DNA from: CAIXSC01 sp046349855
Lineage (GTDB): Bacteria; Planctomycetota; Planctomycetia; Pirellulales; Pirellulaceae
NCBI GenBank assembly: GCA_046349855.1
Contig: JAXMBM010000013.1
Location: forward strand, 1 to 64,000
Reading direction: 5' to 3'
DNA length: 64,000 nt
Part shown: piece after piece, positions 47,224 to 55,870 of the stretch
Position numbering within the stretch: position 1 is the stretch's first letter
How the letters are laid out: every line of letters starts with the position of its first letter
Position numbers and translations under genes: made by a program
Notes under the pieces: generated by a model
Databases searched by the model: none
Seen by the model: the letters and a program-made list of their open reading frames with translations, nothing else
What the model was told of the DNA's origin: nothing

Positions 47224-48672
47224 GTGGTCCCGGGAGGACTGCCGCGAGCCTCCTTGCCGGAATCGCATACGCCCGTGGACGAATCGCTCGAAAATCGGCT
47301 GGCCCCGCGCGCGGCGGGGGGGACTGGGCAGGGCCCCGTGCCGGTGCGGCGGAATCTGCGAGCCAGTCTGCTGGATGCGGGGCTGTTCAGCGTGATGGTG
47401 GGGCTGGGAGAGACCTTCTTCTCGGCCTACGTGCTGGCGCTCGATGGCGGCGAGATTGCCGCCGGATTGATCATTGCCTTGCCGCTGCTGGCGGGGGCGT
47501 GCCTGCAACTGTTGGCGCCGTGGATCGTCCGACGGTGGGTGCGGCACCAGAACTGGGTGGTGGCGACGGCGGTGCTGCAGGCGATCAGTCTGCTGATCAT
47601 GCCGCTGGCTCAATGGGCCGGCTCGTACGCCGTGGCGGTGGCGTTTGCGGCGGCGACGGTGTACTGGGGCGCGGGGCTGTCTTCGGGACCGGCCTGGAAC
47701 ACCTGGATTGAAGGGATCGTGCCGCGGCGGATGCGGACGCGCTTCTTCGCGCTCCGCGTGCGGATCTCGCAAGCCTGTATCCTCGGCGGGTTCGTGCTCG
47801 GCGGCTTCTCCCTGCAGTTCGGCCAGCAGTCGGGCGCGACGCTCCAGTGGTTCACCGCGATCTTCCTGGTCTCGGCCGGTTGTCGCCTGGCTTCGGCGTG
47901 GCATCTGAGCCGTCACCGGGAGTGTCCGCGGCGCGGGGTGTCCGAGCGGCACGTATCGTGGGGACAACTGGTACGCGGCGGGCAGACGGTCTCCAGCCGG
48001 CGGCTGTTGATCTACCTGTTCGCCGTGCAGGTGGCCGTTTACATTTCGGGCCCTTACTTTGCGCCGTTCATTCTGTCGAAGCTGGAGATCTCCTACCGCA
48101 CCTACGCGCTGCTGATCGGCCTCACGTTCGTCGGCAAGGTGCTGGCGCTGCCGGCCTGGGGCCGGCTGGCTCACTATTCCAGCCCGCGGCGCCTGCTGTG
48201 GATTGGCGGTGTGTCGATCGTGCCGATCTCCGGGCTGTGGATGGTCTCGCAGTCCCTGCCGTTTCTGGCCGTGCTGCAGCTGGCGGGCGGCGTGACGTGG
48301 GCCGCGTACGAGCTGGCGATCGTGCTGCTGTTCTTCGAATCGATTCCGCGCGAAGAGCGGACCAGCGTGCTGACAATCTACAACTTTGGCAACTCGCTCG
48401 CTCAGGTGGTCGGTGCATTGGCCGGCGCCTGGTGGCTGCGCGAGTTCGGCCGATCGGTCGATTCGTACCTGTGGTTGTTCGTCGCTTCGAGCGTGGCTCG
48501 GGCGACCACCACGGCGCTGCTGGCACGCATCCCGGCGGCGCGTCCGATCGACGAACGGCTGGAATCGCCGTCCGTGGTACCGGCCCCCGCGCTGCACCGC
48601 AGTCGGCCGGCGACGGGCACTCTGTCGTCGGCGTCTGCGACGGCACTGGCGCCGCGCGAACAGGCGAGCTGA
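47224..48672 (+). CDS. MFS-type membrane transporter
   Basis: 482 codons from a GTG at 47224; an in-frame GTG near 47274 is an alternative because the first ~40 residues are not membrane-like. About 10-12 hydrophobic helices follow (DGGEIAAGLIIALPLLAGAC, LLIYLFAVQVAVYISGPYF, LIGLTFVGKVLALPAWGRL). The loop after helix 4 (GPAWNTWIEGIVPRRMRTRF) is a typical MFS cytoplasmic motif. Substrate unknown. The last ~50 residues are Ala/Ser/Pro-rich and hydrophilic. Confidence 0.85.
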   Translation: MVPGGLPRASLPESHTPVDESLENRLAPRAAGGTGQGPVPVRRNLRASLLDAGLFSVMVGLGETFFSAYVLALDGGEIAAGLIIALPLLAGACLQLLAPWIVRRWVRHQNWVVATAVLQAISLLIMPLAQWAGSYAVAVAFAAATVYWGAGLSSGPAWNTWIEGIVPRRMRTRFFALRVRISQACILGGFVLGGFSLQFGQQSGATLQWFTAIFLVSAGCRLASAWHLSRHRECPRRGVSERHVSWGQLVRGGQTVSSRRLLIYLFAVQVAVYISGPYFAPFILSKLEISYRTYALLIGLTFVGKVLALPAWGRLAHYSSPRRLLWIGGVSIVPISGLWMVSQSLPFLAVLQLAGGVTWAAYELAIVLLFFESIPREERTSVLTIYNFGNSLAQVVGALAGAWWLREFGRSVDSYLWLFVASSVARATTTALLARIPAARPIDERLESPSVVPAPALHRSRPATGTLSSASATALAPREQAS

Positions 48673-48728
48673 TCCGTCCCCTGCGGTTGTCGCTCCCATG
48701 CCTGCGGAGCTGGCAGTGACCCGCTGAG

Positions 48729-51700
48729 CTACTCGAAACGCAGCCAGCCGTGGCCGGCCAGTTGGGGAGTGACTCCGGCGGGGCGAGTCCAGGACTGGAA
48801 GCCGGCGCCGGGGATCACACGCTGGATGCCGACGCTCCAGACGGTTCCCGCGGCCGGTGGAGTAGCGACCAGCTCATCCCAGGGAATGGCGGCTTCGATC
48901 GTCCAGCTCTCGGCATCTTGCTTGACGGCGACGTACCAGGTGGGATTCCACGATGCGTCTTCCGCGCAAGCGTCCTGAGTCCAGCCACGCTCGTCGATCG
49001 TCAGGCGGAAGGCGGTGGCATAGTCGCGATCCGTATCCAGGAAGAACTCGATGCGGTCACGTGCCTCCAGGGACGCGTCGCGCGGGCGCGGTGTGCTGGG
49101 GGCCACGTAGTCGTGATGAGGAGCGCGGCGGCAGGTAGCGGCCAGGTAGAAGAACTGGGAGTCGCGGGCCAGCCAGGCGGTGGTGGGCCAGTCCGCATCC
49201 TCACCCCACTCGCTGCGGACCGCGCACCGCACCGCCTGTTCCCAGGTTGGATCGTCGAGTTGTCCATCGAGTCGCGGGCGGGGGGTGGAAATCAACGACA
49301 GCAGGGGACGCGGCGTCTCCTCGTTTCGCTGCGGGCGCTGTTCCGGGCCGGTGGCTCGGGAACGCGTGCTGGCGGCCAGCCACAATTCGTCCGCCAGCGC
49401 CTGGCCGTGCGGCGAGAAAACGGGGCCGCGAGCGGCACTGCGCAACAGCTGATCGGCGTCGTCGGTACGGCCGGCGGCGCGCAGGGTGGCGAGCCAGCTG
49501 AGTTTCCAGCGGGGCGCGGCGTACAGGGCGGGTCGACTTTGCTCCAGCACGCGGACCGTCTTTTCGGCGGCTTGTCGCGCCGAGCCGGCGGGTGAATGCT
49601 CGCTGGTCACGGTGGCGGGCTGGACCAGTTGCGGGGTGGCTCGCTTCCCCTTGCCGGTACTCGCCACCTCTTCCTGCGCCGCGGCCGGACGCACGGGTCC
49701 GAGCGGCGTGGCGGCGGCGTTGGCTTGGGCCAGCAAGGCCTGCCGAGCGGCCCGCTCGCGGCGCCAGTTCCATTCGCCGCTGGCCTGCAGTTCCAGCAAC
49801 CGCACCAGAGCTGCGTCGGCAAGTTCGTGATGGGGCAGACGGGTGACGAGCAACTGCCAGGTCTCGAGCGCGAGTTCTCCCTGGCCGGCTTCGAGGAACC
49901 GCTGGCCGAGTTGCCAATAGAGGTCACCGGCGGCGGGTTTGCCGAATCCTTGGATGGTGCCGTCCAGTTGCGCGAGCCAGGCGGCTCCGGCCCCGCTCCC
50001 CTGATCCTGGGCACGGAGCAGCAGCTGTTGCAGCATCCGCTGCTTCTGCACGATCCGCGTCAGGTCGGCGAGTTCACCGCGGGGAGCGCTGGCGGAGGCC
50101 ACATCCCGCCGGCCGTCCGCGCCCGACGGCAGCGAGATGCCGTCCAGCAGATCGCGCTGTGACGATTCGCCTCCCGTCGAGTTCATGATCAGTCGAAAAC
50201 TGAGGGTGGAGGGAGCGGGCGTCGGCCGCGAGGTCAGAAGAAAACGCCCATGGCCGGCGATGTCGCTCAACGGGCGCGACCAGCGTGGAACGAGCTGCGA
50301 GGTGGGGATCGACACGCTGGCCCGTTCGCCGGCGCTCTGCAAGCCAAATACCTTGCGGACCCGCCACGGTGTCAGTCCCCAGTCGGCAATCTGCTGGGGA
50401 AATTCCTGCGGTTCTCCGGCTCGCTGGACGGCGGCGAGGACCGCCTGGCGAGTGAGGGCGGCGAGCGCGTCGGGATGTTCGCCCGACGGGTCGTCGGTCA
50501 CGACCACTTCGGGACGCCAGGTGCGCAGGCGGGCAACGAGGTATTCGACCAGCCGTTCGAAGCCAGCCTGCTGGTGGAGTTCGTTCCAGCTGGCGACGAT
50601 CCGCTCGCCGGACAAACCCAGGCCGCGTTGACGCACGGGGAAGGAAGACGCGACGTGGGCGCCCGATCCCCCCACTTCCACCACGGCGGCCTGCACGCGT
50701 GACTCGAGTGAACCGGCGTGATCGTCGGGCGCTTCCAGATCCCGGCGGAACGGGAGTTCGACGTACGACAGGTAACCGTCGTTGCCGGCGGTCTGAGCGA
50801 ACAGTTCCAGCGGCAGTTGCCGTTCATCGGCGAAGATCCCCAGCAGGGCCACGCGACCGCCGCCATGGACGCGCTTCCAGCTGTCGCCACCGTCGCGGGT
50901 GACCAGCAGGGTGCCGAGCGCTCCGGCGGCCCAGCCGTGTTGGGAATCGAGGAACGTGATGCTGTGCAGCGGCAGTTCCTGGCCGGTGCGCTGCAGTTGC
51001 CAGGTGGCGCCGCGGTCGGAACTGTGCAGCACGCAGCTTCCCGGATCGCCAACCAGCCAGACGTGCGAGCCGACGGTGGCGAGGGCTCGCCAGTCGAGAT
51101 GAGCGGCGGCGGCCGGGACCTCGCCGGCGGGAGGACTCCACTGAAGTCCCTGTTGAGTACTCTGGAGGAGCAGGCCATCGTCGCCGGCGAGCCATGCGCC
51201 GCGGGCTTCGTCCAGCTGGACACAGCGCACGTGACGCCCGCGCGCCCCGGGGACTTCCGCTTCGACGAGTCCTTCTTCCGTCAGCACGGCCGCTCGACCA
51301 TCGCGACCGACCACCACGCCGCCTTTGTCCGCACGGCGCGGCGCGCGGGCGCTGCTGGCCGCGCCGGAGGTGGAGGCGGAGTTGCCGGCCGCGGTCGCTC
51401 GCGGTCGGGCGGCAGCGAAATCGCCGGCCAGCCAGGAACCGCCACTCGGCGCCGGAAGCGGGGCCCAACTGCGTCCCCCGTCTTCGGAACGAAAGACGCC
51501 GGAGGGGTAGAGGGGCGACGGTTCGCCGATCGCCCACCCGTGTTGTTCATCGCGAAACCGGACGACGAGCAGCTGAGGCAGCGTGCTGGCCGGCACCGGC
51601 ATCCAATTCTGTCCGCCATCGCGAGTGCGGAGGACCGCTCCGCGACTCTGCATCGTCCCTGGCTGGTGCCAGCCTCCCACGATCCAGCCATTCTGCGGAT

Positions 51701-52103
51701 CGGTGAACCAGACCGATTCCCAGCGGCAAGTCAGCGGCGACTCGCGGCGCTGCCAGCTGCGTCCGCCATTTTCCGTGGTCCAGATGACTCCCCGGTCGCC
51801 GACGGCCCAGCCTCGTTCGGGATCGAGAAAAAAGAGGTCGGTCAGCTCGGCGTCGGGCAGCATCTCCGGCGAGTGAACCGGGCTGGCTTCCAGTCGGATT
51901 TCGCTGCCTTTGGGAGGCGCCGCAGTCACGGGCGCGGCGAGCAGCGCGACGGCGAGCAGCGCGATGGTGGGCAGCGCGATGGTGGGCAGCGCGATGGTGG
52001 GCAGCGCGATGGTGGGTAGCGCCAACGACCGTCGAGTGAACCCAGGGGTGATCCGGGCGCGCGAGGTTCGAGGAGGCGCGATGCCTGGGGAGGGGGCGGT
52101 CAT
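48729..52103 (-). CDS. Large secreted BNR/YCF48-like propeller protein with CBM9-like end
   Basis: 1,124 residues. The N-terminus has four LPTIA repeats (encoded by an exact 15-base tandem at 51961-52020) leading into a signal-peptide core LLAVALLAAPVTAA. The first ~480 residues carry YCF48/BNR-type repeats: GWAVGDRGVIWTTENGGRSW, GWIVGGW, GAVLRTRDGGQNW, GWAIGEP, GWAAGALGTLLVTRDGGDSW. A helical middle follows. The last ~190 residues (LISTPRPRLDGQLDDPTWEQ, RDRIEFFLDTDRDYATAFRL, WTIEAAIPWDEL) match the CBM9/DOMON-like sugar-binding fold. Overlaps the upstream small gene by four bases (ATGA). Probably extracellular; ligand unknown. Confidence 0.85.
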   Translation of the reverse strand: MTAPSPGIAPPRTSRARITPGFTRRSLALPTIALPTIALPTIALPTIALLAVALLAAPVTAAPPKGSEIRLEASPVHSPEMLPDAELTDLFFLDPERGWAVGDRGVIWTTENGGRSWQRRESPLTCRWESVWFTDPQNGWIVGGWHQPGTMQSRGAVLRTRDGGQNWMPVPASTLPQLLVVRFRDEQHGWAIGEPSPLYPSGVFRSEDGGRSWAPLPAPSGGSWLAGDFAAARPRATAAGNSASTSGAASSARAPRRADKGGVVVGRDGRAAVLTEEGLVEAEVPGARGRHVRCVQLDEARGAWLAGDDGLLLQSTQQGLQWSPPAGEVPAAAAHLDWRALATVGSHVWLVGDPGSCVLHSSDRGATWQLQRTGQELPLHSITFLDSQHGWAAGALGTLLVTRDGGDSWKRVHGGGRVALLGIFADERQLPLELFAQTAGNDGYLSYVELPFRRDLEAPDDHAGSLESRVQAAVVEVGGSGAHVASSFPVRQRGLGLSGERIVASWNELHQQAGFERLVEYLVARLRTWRPEVVVTDDPSGEHPDALAALTRQAVLAAVQRAGEPQEFPQQIADWGLTPWRVRKVFGLQSAGERASVSIPTSQLVPRWSRPLSDIAGHGRFLLTSRPTPAPSTLSFRLIMNSTGGESSQRDLLDGISLPSGADGRRDVASASAPRGELADLTRIVQKQRMLQQLLLRAQDQGSGAGAAWLAQLDGTIQGFGKPAAGDLYWQLGQRFLEAGQGELALETWQLLVTRLPHHELADAALVRLLELQASGEWNWRRERAARQALLAQANAAATPLGPVRPAAAQEEVASTGKGKRATPQLVQPATVTSEHSPAGSARQAAEKTVRVLEQSRPALYAAPRWKLSWLATLRAAGRTDDADQLLRSAARGPVFSPHGQALADELWLAASTRSRATGPEQRPQRNEETPRPLLSLISTPRPRLDGQLDDPTWEQAVRCAVRSEWGEDADWPTTAWLARDSQFFYLAATCRRAPHHDYVAPSTPRPRDASLEARDRIEFFLDTDRDYATAFRLTIDERGWTQDACAEDASWNPTWYVAVKQDAESWTIEAAIPWDELVATPPAAGTVWSVGIQRVIPGAGFQSWTRPAGVTPQLAGHGWLRFE
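51961..52020. repeat. 15-base tandem repeat in signal peptide coding region
   Basis: GCGATGGTGGGCAGC four times (one base changed in the last unit), with one or two worn units just before it. It encodes LPTIA repeats and keeps the frame whatever the copy number. Confidence 0.95.
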
Positions 52104-52861
52104 GGCGCGCCTGCTTCCTGCCGAGTGACCGGGAGAGTGTCGAGTTCCCGCGCCTCGCGGCGGAGTCGTTGAGCGACCCGGCGGAGTTGCTCGGCGTCGC
52201 GATACTGGCGGCGCACATCGAGTTCATGGGCACGCTGTTCGAGCTGGGCCGAGGTGTGGAACAGGGAGTCGACGATGTCCCGCAGCGGATCGGCGGGTTC
52301 GTCGGGCGGAGCGGTGGAGTGGATTTCCGCGGGAGGCAGCGGCAGGGGCGGGACGTCGTGGGGTTGAGTCGCCTCGGGGACCAGGGGAGGGGCGAGCGGG
52401 ATGTGAGGAGCGTCGGTCGGCCGGCTCGACAGTTCCCGCAGCGCCTCGGTGAACGCCTGATCTCCTCGGGGGGACGCGGCCAGGGGACTTCCCAGAGCCC
52501 GACGCAGGCGGAGGATGTCGTCGAAAACGGTGTCGCGGGGGGGAGGGGTGGAGGCGGTCTGAGGACCGCTCGGTTCCGCCGCGGCGGCGGCAGCGGCCGC
52601 CCATTCGGCCGGTGACTCCCCTTGGGATGGCCCAAAGGCCGACGGAGCGGCCGGGACCGTGGGGCGCGGGGCTTCGGTGGGGCCAGCGGTCGGTCGCGAG
52701 GTACCTGCGGGCTGGGGAGCGACCGATGGGTGGCCGGCGGGCGGGGAATCGTACGGCAGCGGCAGGGGATCGTCACCCGAGCGTGCCAGGGAGCTCAAAC
52801 CCAGGAGGGCCCAGAAGAACCAGCCACTCCACCGGACCACGCGACATCCCTGACCGCTCAT
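52100..52861 (-). CDS. Small secreted or membrane-anchored protein, unknown
   Basis: 253 residues from the ATG at 52861, which has GGAGG eight bases upstream and opens a signal or anchor segment (RVVRWSGWFFWALLGLSSLA). The following ~150 residues are rich in Pro, Ala and Ser. The C-terminal ~60 residues are strongly helical and charged (AQLEQRAHELDVRRQYRDAE, QLRRVAQRLRREARELDTLP), probably a coiled coil. Its stop overlaps the start of the large BNR protein (ATGA), so the two are likely made together and may interact. No family recognised. Confidence 0.72.
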   Translation of the reverse strand: MSGQGCRVVRWSGWFFWALLGLSSLARSGDDPLPLPYDSPPAGHPSVAPQPAGTSRPTAGPTEAPRPTVPAAPSAFGPSQGESPAEWAAAAAAAAEPSGPQTASTPPPRDTVFDDILRLRRALGSPLAASPRGDQAFTEALRELSSRPTDAPHIPLAPPLVPEATQPHDVPPLPLPPAEIHSTAPPDEPADPLRDIVDSLFHTSAQLEQRAHELDVRRQYRDAEQLRRVAQRLRREARELDTLPVTRQEAGAP

Positions 52862-53063
52862 GCCACGACCTCCCTGTCGTTTCGACACCGATTGCAAACC
52901 GGGACAGATTATAGCGCTGCGCACGGCGAGTCTCAAAGAGCAAACCTGAGGTGGGGCGGCCGTCCGACCCACGTCAGCTTTTGCAGATCATGAGTGGTGC
53001 TGGAAAACGTCCATAGGAGAATTGGCGTTTCTTGTGTTACCGGGGACTTTCGCGAATGGGGTG

Positions 53064-53143
53064 GCCGGACATCCGGCTGTTCCCGCATCCTCGGGACACG
53101 AGGCCCGACCTCCGGTCGAGGATTTCGCCGCATCCTGCGGCGA
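53064..53143. repeat. Row of four short hairpins
   Basis: GCCGG-ACAT-CCGGC at 53064, TCCCG/CGGGA at 53081-53096, CGACC-TCC-GGTCG at 53106 and CGCCGCA-TCC-TGCGGCG at 53126, all within 80 bases. Three of the four centre on ATCC or TCC. Location: intergenic, upstream of element C copy 2. Confidence 0.7.
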
Positions 53144-53274
53144 CGGGTTAACGCTTTCGTGCTGATCCCAGAGCCGGTCTTGTGCCGGATGGGGTCTATA
53201 CGTGCCTTGGTGGCGGCCTGAGGGGACGACTAGCTGGACCGCGCCACTTGGCGGCGAATTCTCCAGTAATTCCT

Positions 53275-53475
53275 GCCCCGAAGGGGCTGAACATGCCAGC
53301 CCAGGGCAACGCCCTGGGAAGGCTTGCGAGAAGATCCCCTAAGCCCTGAAAGGGCGAAATAGAGGCGTGTTAGCGGCGTTTGTTGCGCCCCTTCGGGGCT
53401 GCCGAATTCTCATTCGTCGTCCGAACCAGGGCGTTGCCCTGGGCTGGTTTGTCGTGCCCCTTCGGGGCGGAAGAC
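53275..53475. repeat. Element C, copy 2
   Basis: 53325-53475 matches 43339-43472 (GCCCTGAAAGGGC, AATAGAGGCGTG, GCCCCTTCGGGGC). The preceding 50 bases (CCCCGAAGGGGCTGAAC, CCAGCCCAGGGCAACGCCCT) are a partial inverted copy of the right end, so the whole unit is palindromic in outline. Confidence 0.75.
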
Positions 53476-53660
53476 GGAACGGGCGGAAGCTGACGTGGGC
53501 CCGCTGCCGTGGGGCCGTGCGAACGGGCGGAGTGAGGCTGCCGGCACGCCGGGCGCCGGGGGACGCCGTTCGTTGACACCCTGGAAGGGCACTTCTAGAA
53601 TCGACGCTCGTTTTTTCTCCAGGTCATGGGCGTGCAAGTGGTTGCGGGAGGCTGGGCATC

Positions 53661-55619
53661 ATGGCAGACGCGGCAGGCGGGCAGATTGACTCGGTAATGC
53701 ATGAAACCAGATTGTTTCCGCCGTCTGCCGAGTTCGCGGCACAGGCCCGCATCGGGTCGCGGTCGGCTTACGAGGCTCTGTACGCGGAGGCGCAGGCCGA
53801 CCCGCAGGCTTTCTGGGCGCGGCTGGCCCGCGAGGAACTGCACTGGTTCAAGCCCTTCGACCAGGTGCTCGACTGGCAGCAGCCGCTGGCCAAGTGGTTC
53901 GTCGGCGGTCAGACGAACGTCTCGTACAACTGCCTCGACCTGCATCTGACGACCGCGCGACGCAACAAGGCGGCCCTGGTGTGGGAAGGGGAGCCGGGGG
54001 ATCAGCGGACGCTGACCTACCAGCAGCTGCATCGCGAAGTCTGCCAGTTTGCCAACGTCCTCAAGCAGTTGGGCATTGGCCGCGGCGACGTCGTGTCGAT
54101 TTATATGCCGATGGTCCCCGAACTGGCGATCGCCATGCTGGCCTGCGCCCGGATCGGCGCCATTCACTCGGTGATCTTCGGCGGGTTCTCGGCCGAGGCG
54201 GTGGCGGACCGCAACAACGATGCCGGCTCGAAGCTGGTCATCACGGCCGACGGTGGCTGGCGGCGCGGCAAGATCCTGCCGCTCAAGGAAACCGTCGACG
54301 TGGCCCTCGCCAAATCTCCCACAGTGAAGCACTGCGTGGTGCTGAAGCGCTGCGGAAACACGGCGCCGATGACGGCCGGCCGGGATGTGTGGTGGCACGA
54401 CGTCATGGCCCAGGCTTCGGCGCAGTGCCCCGCCGAACCGCTGGACAGCGAATCGTCGCTGTTCATCCTCTACACCAGCGGCTCGACCGGCAAGCCCAAG
54501 GGGATCCGGCATACGACGGCCGGATACAACCTGTACGCGAAGAAGACCTTCGAGTGGGTGTTCGACATTCGCGAGGACGATCTGTTCTGGTGCACGGCGG
54601 ACTGTGGCTGGATCACCGGACACAGCTACATCGTCTATGGCCCGCTGGCGGCCGGCGCTTCGGTCATGATGTACGAGGGAGCGCCCAACTGGCCGCAGGA
54701 AGATCGCTTCTGGGAGATCATCGAGAAGTACCGCGTCAATATTCTCTATACGGCGCCGACGGCGATCCGTGCCTTTATCAAGTGGGGCGATCATCACGTC
54801 GACAAGCATGACCTGTCGAGTCTCCGGCTGCTGGGAAGTGTGGGCGAAGGGATCAATCCCGAGGCCTGGATGTGGTACTACCGCAAGATCGGCGGCGAGC
54901 GGTGTCCGATCGTCGACACGTGGTGGCAGACCGAAACGGGCGGCATCATGATGTCGCCGCTGCCGGGAGCGATCCCCACGAAACCGGGCAGCTGTACCAA
55001 GCCGCTCCCCGGAGTGATTCCGGAAATCGTGGACGAAGCGGGGCGGCCGGTGCCGACCGACCACGGTGGCTGGCTGGTCATTTCGCACCCGTGGCCCGGG
55101 ATGCTGCGCGGCATCTGGGGGGACGACCAGCGGTACTACGACCAGTACTGGCGCAAGGTTCCGGGAAAATATCTGTGCGGCGACAATGCCCGCATCGACG
55201 CCGACGGCTACTACTGGATCATGGGGCGCATCGACGACGTGATCAACGTGTCGGGGCACCGGCTGAGCACGATCGAGATCGAGAGCGCGCTGGTCAGCCA
55301 CCCGGCAGTGGCGGAAGCGGCAGCGGTCGGTCGCCCGGATGATCTCAAGGGGCAAGCCGTGGCCGTCTTCGTCACGCTCAAGACGGGTGATCCGACCGAG
55401 CAGCTGCGCGAGGAACTCAAGCGGCACGTGCGGAAGGAGATCGGCGCGTTGGCGCAGCCGGACGATATCCGCTTCACTGGGGCTCTGCCAAAGACCCGTA
55501 GCGGCAAGATCATGCGCCGTCTGCTGCGCGACATCGCGGCCGGCAAAGAGACGATCCAGGATACGTCGACTCTGGAGGACTACAGCATCCTGGCCAAGCT
55601 GCGGAGCGACGACGAGTAA
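53661..55619 (+). CDS. acs: Acetyl-CoA synthetase
   Basis: 652 residues, the usual length. Makes acetyl-CoA from acetate, ATP and CoA. Visible: YTSGSTGKPKG phosphate loop starting at residue 271, the motif WWQTETGGIMMSPLPGA, GKYLCGDNARIDADGYYWIM and GRIDDVINVSGHRLSTIEIE (hinge), and the C-terminal PKTRSGKIMRRLLR with Lys616, the lysine acetylated to shut the enzyme off in relatives. A purine-rich GGGAGG lies before the ATG. Monocistronic as far as seen. A long antisense open frame over it is a codon-bias artefact. Confidence 0.97.
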   Translation: MADAAGGQIDSVMHETRLFPPSAEFAAQARIGSRSAYEALYAEAQADPQAFWARLAREELHWFKPFDQVLDWQQPLAKWFVGGQTNVSYNCLDLHLTTARRNKAALVWEGEPGDQRTLTYQQLHREVCQFANVLKQLGIGRGDVVSIYMPMVPELAIAMLACARIGAIHSVIFGGFSAEAVADRNNDAGSKLVITADGGWRRGKILPLKETVDVALAKSPTVKHCVVLKRCGNTAPMTAGRDVWWHDVMAQASAQCPAEPLDSESSLFILYTSGSTGKPKGIRHTTAGYNLYAKKTFEWVFDIREDDLFWCTADCGWITGHSYIVYGPLAAGASVMMYEGAPNWPQEDRFWEIIEKYRVNILYTAPTAIRAFIKWGDHHVDKHDLSSLRLLGSVGEGINPEAWMWYYRKIGGERCPIVDTWWQTETGGIMMSPLPGAIPTKPGSCTKPLPGVIPEIVDEAGRPVPTDHGGWLVISHPWPGMLRGIWGDDQRYYDQYWRKVPGKYLCGDNARIDADGYYWIMGRIDDVINVSGHRLSTIEIESALVSHPAVAEAAAVGRPDDLKGQAVAVFVTLKTGDPTEQLREELKRHVRKEIGALAQPDDIRFTGALPKTRSGKIMRRLLRDIAAGKETIQDTSTLEDYSILAKLRSDDE

Positions 55620-55870
55620 GCGGTCGCGCGGTGAGTAGGACACCGGAAGGCTAAGCTGCCAAGAGAGTTGCGGACTTGCGCGAGAAGTCGGATCGTACCG
55701 TCCTGGGAGGCGTTTCCCGGCGGTCCGGCCGAGCTCCGCGGCCTTTCCAAACGTGCTGGCAGGCCGTATCGTGGTAGAGCTCGATCATTGCGCCGGGAAC
55801 GGGATGTCTCGGAAGACTCCGGTTTCAGGGAGGTGGTGCGTACGCATGTAGTCACGGTCCAGAGCTCGGC

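Noticed and set aside
47203..48699. 498-codon minus-strand frame opposite the MFS gene
   Set aside because: Gln/Arg/His-rich shadow; the plus strand encodes the transmembrane helices.
53064..53143. Possible CRISPR array
   Set aside because: The four hairpins differ in sequence and spacing, so there are no direct repeats with unique spacers.
53595..55643. 682-codon minus-strand open frame over acs
   Set aside because: Pure antisense shadow of acs: Arg/His/Pro-rich, no domain, caused by high-GC codon bias.
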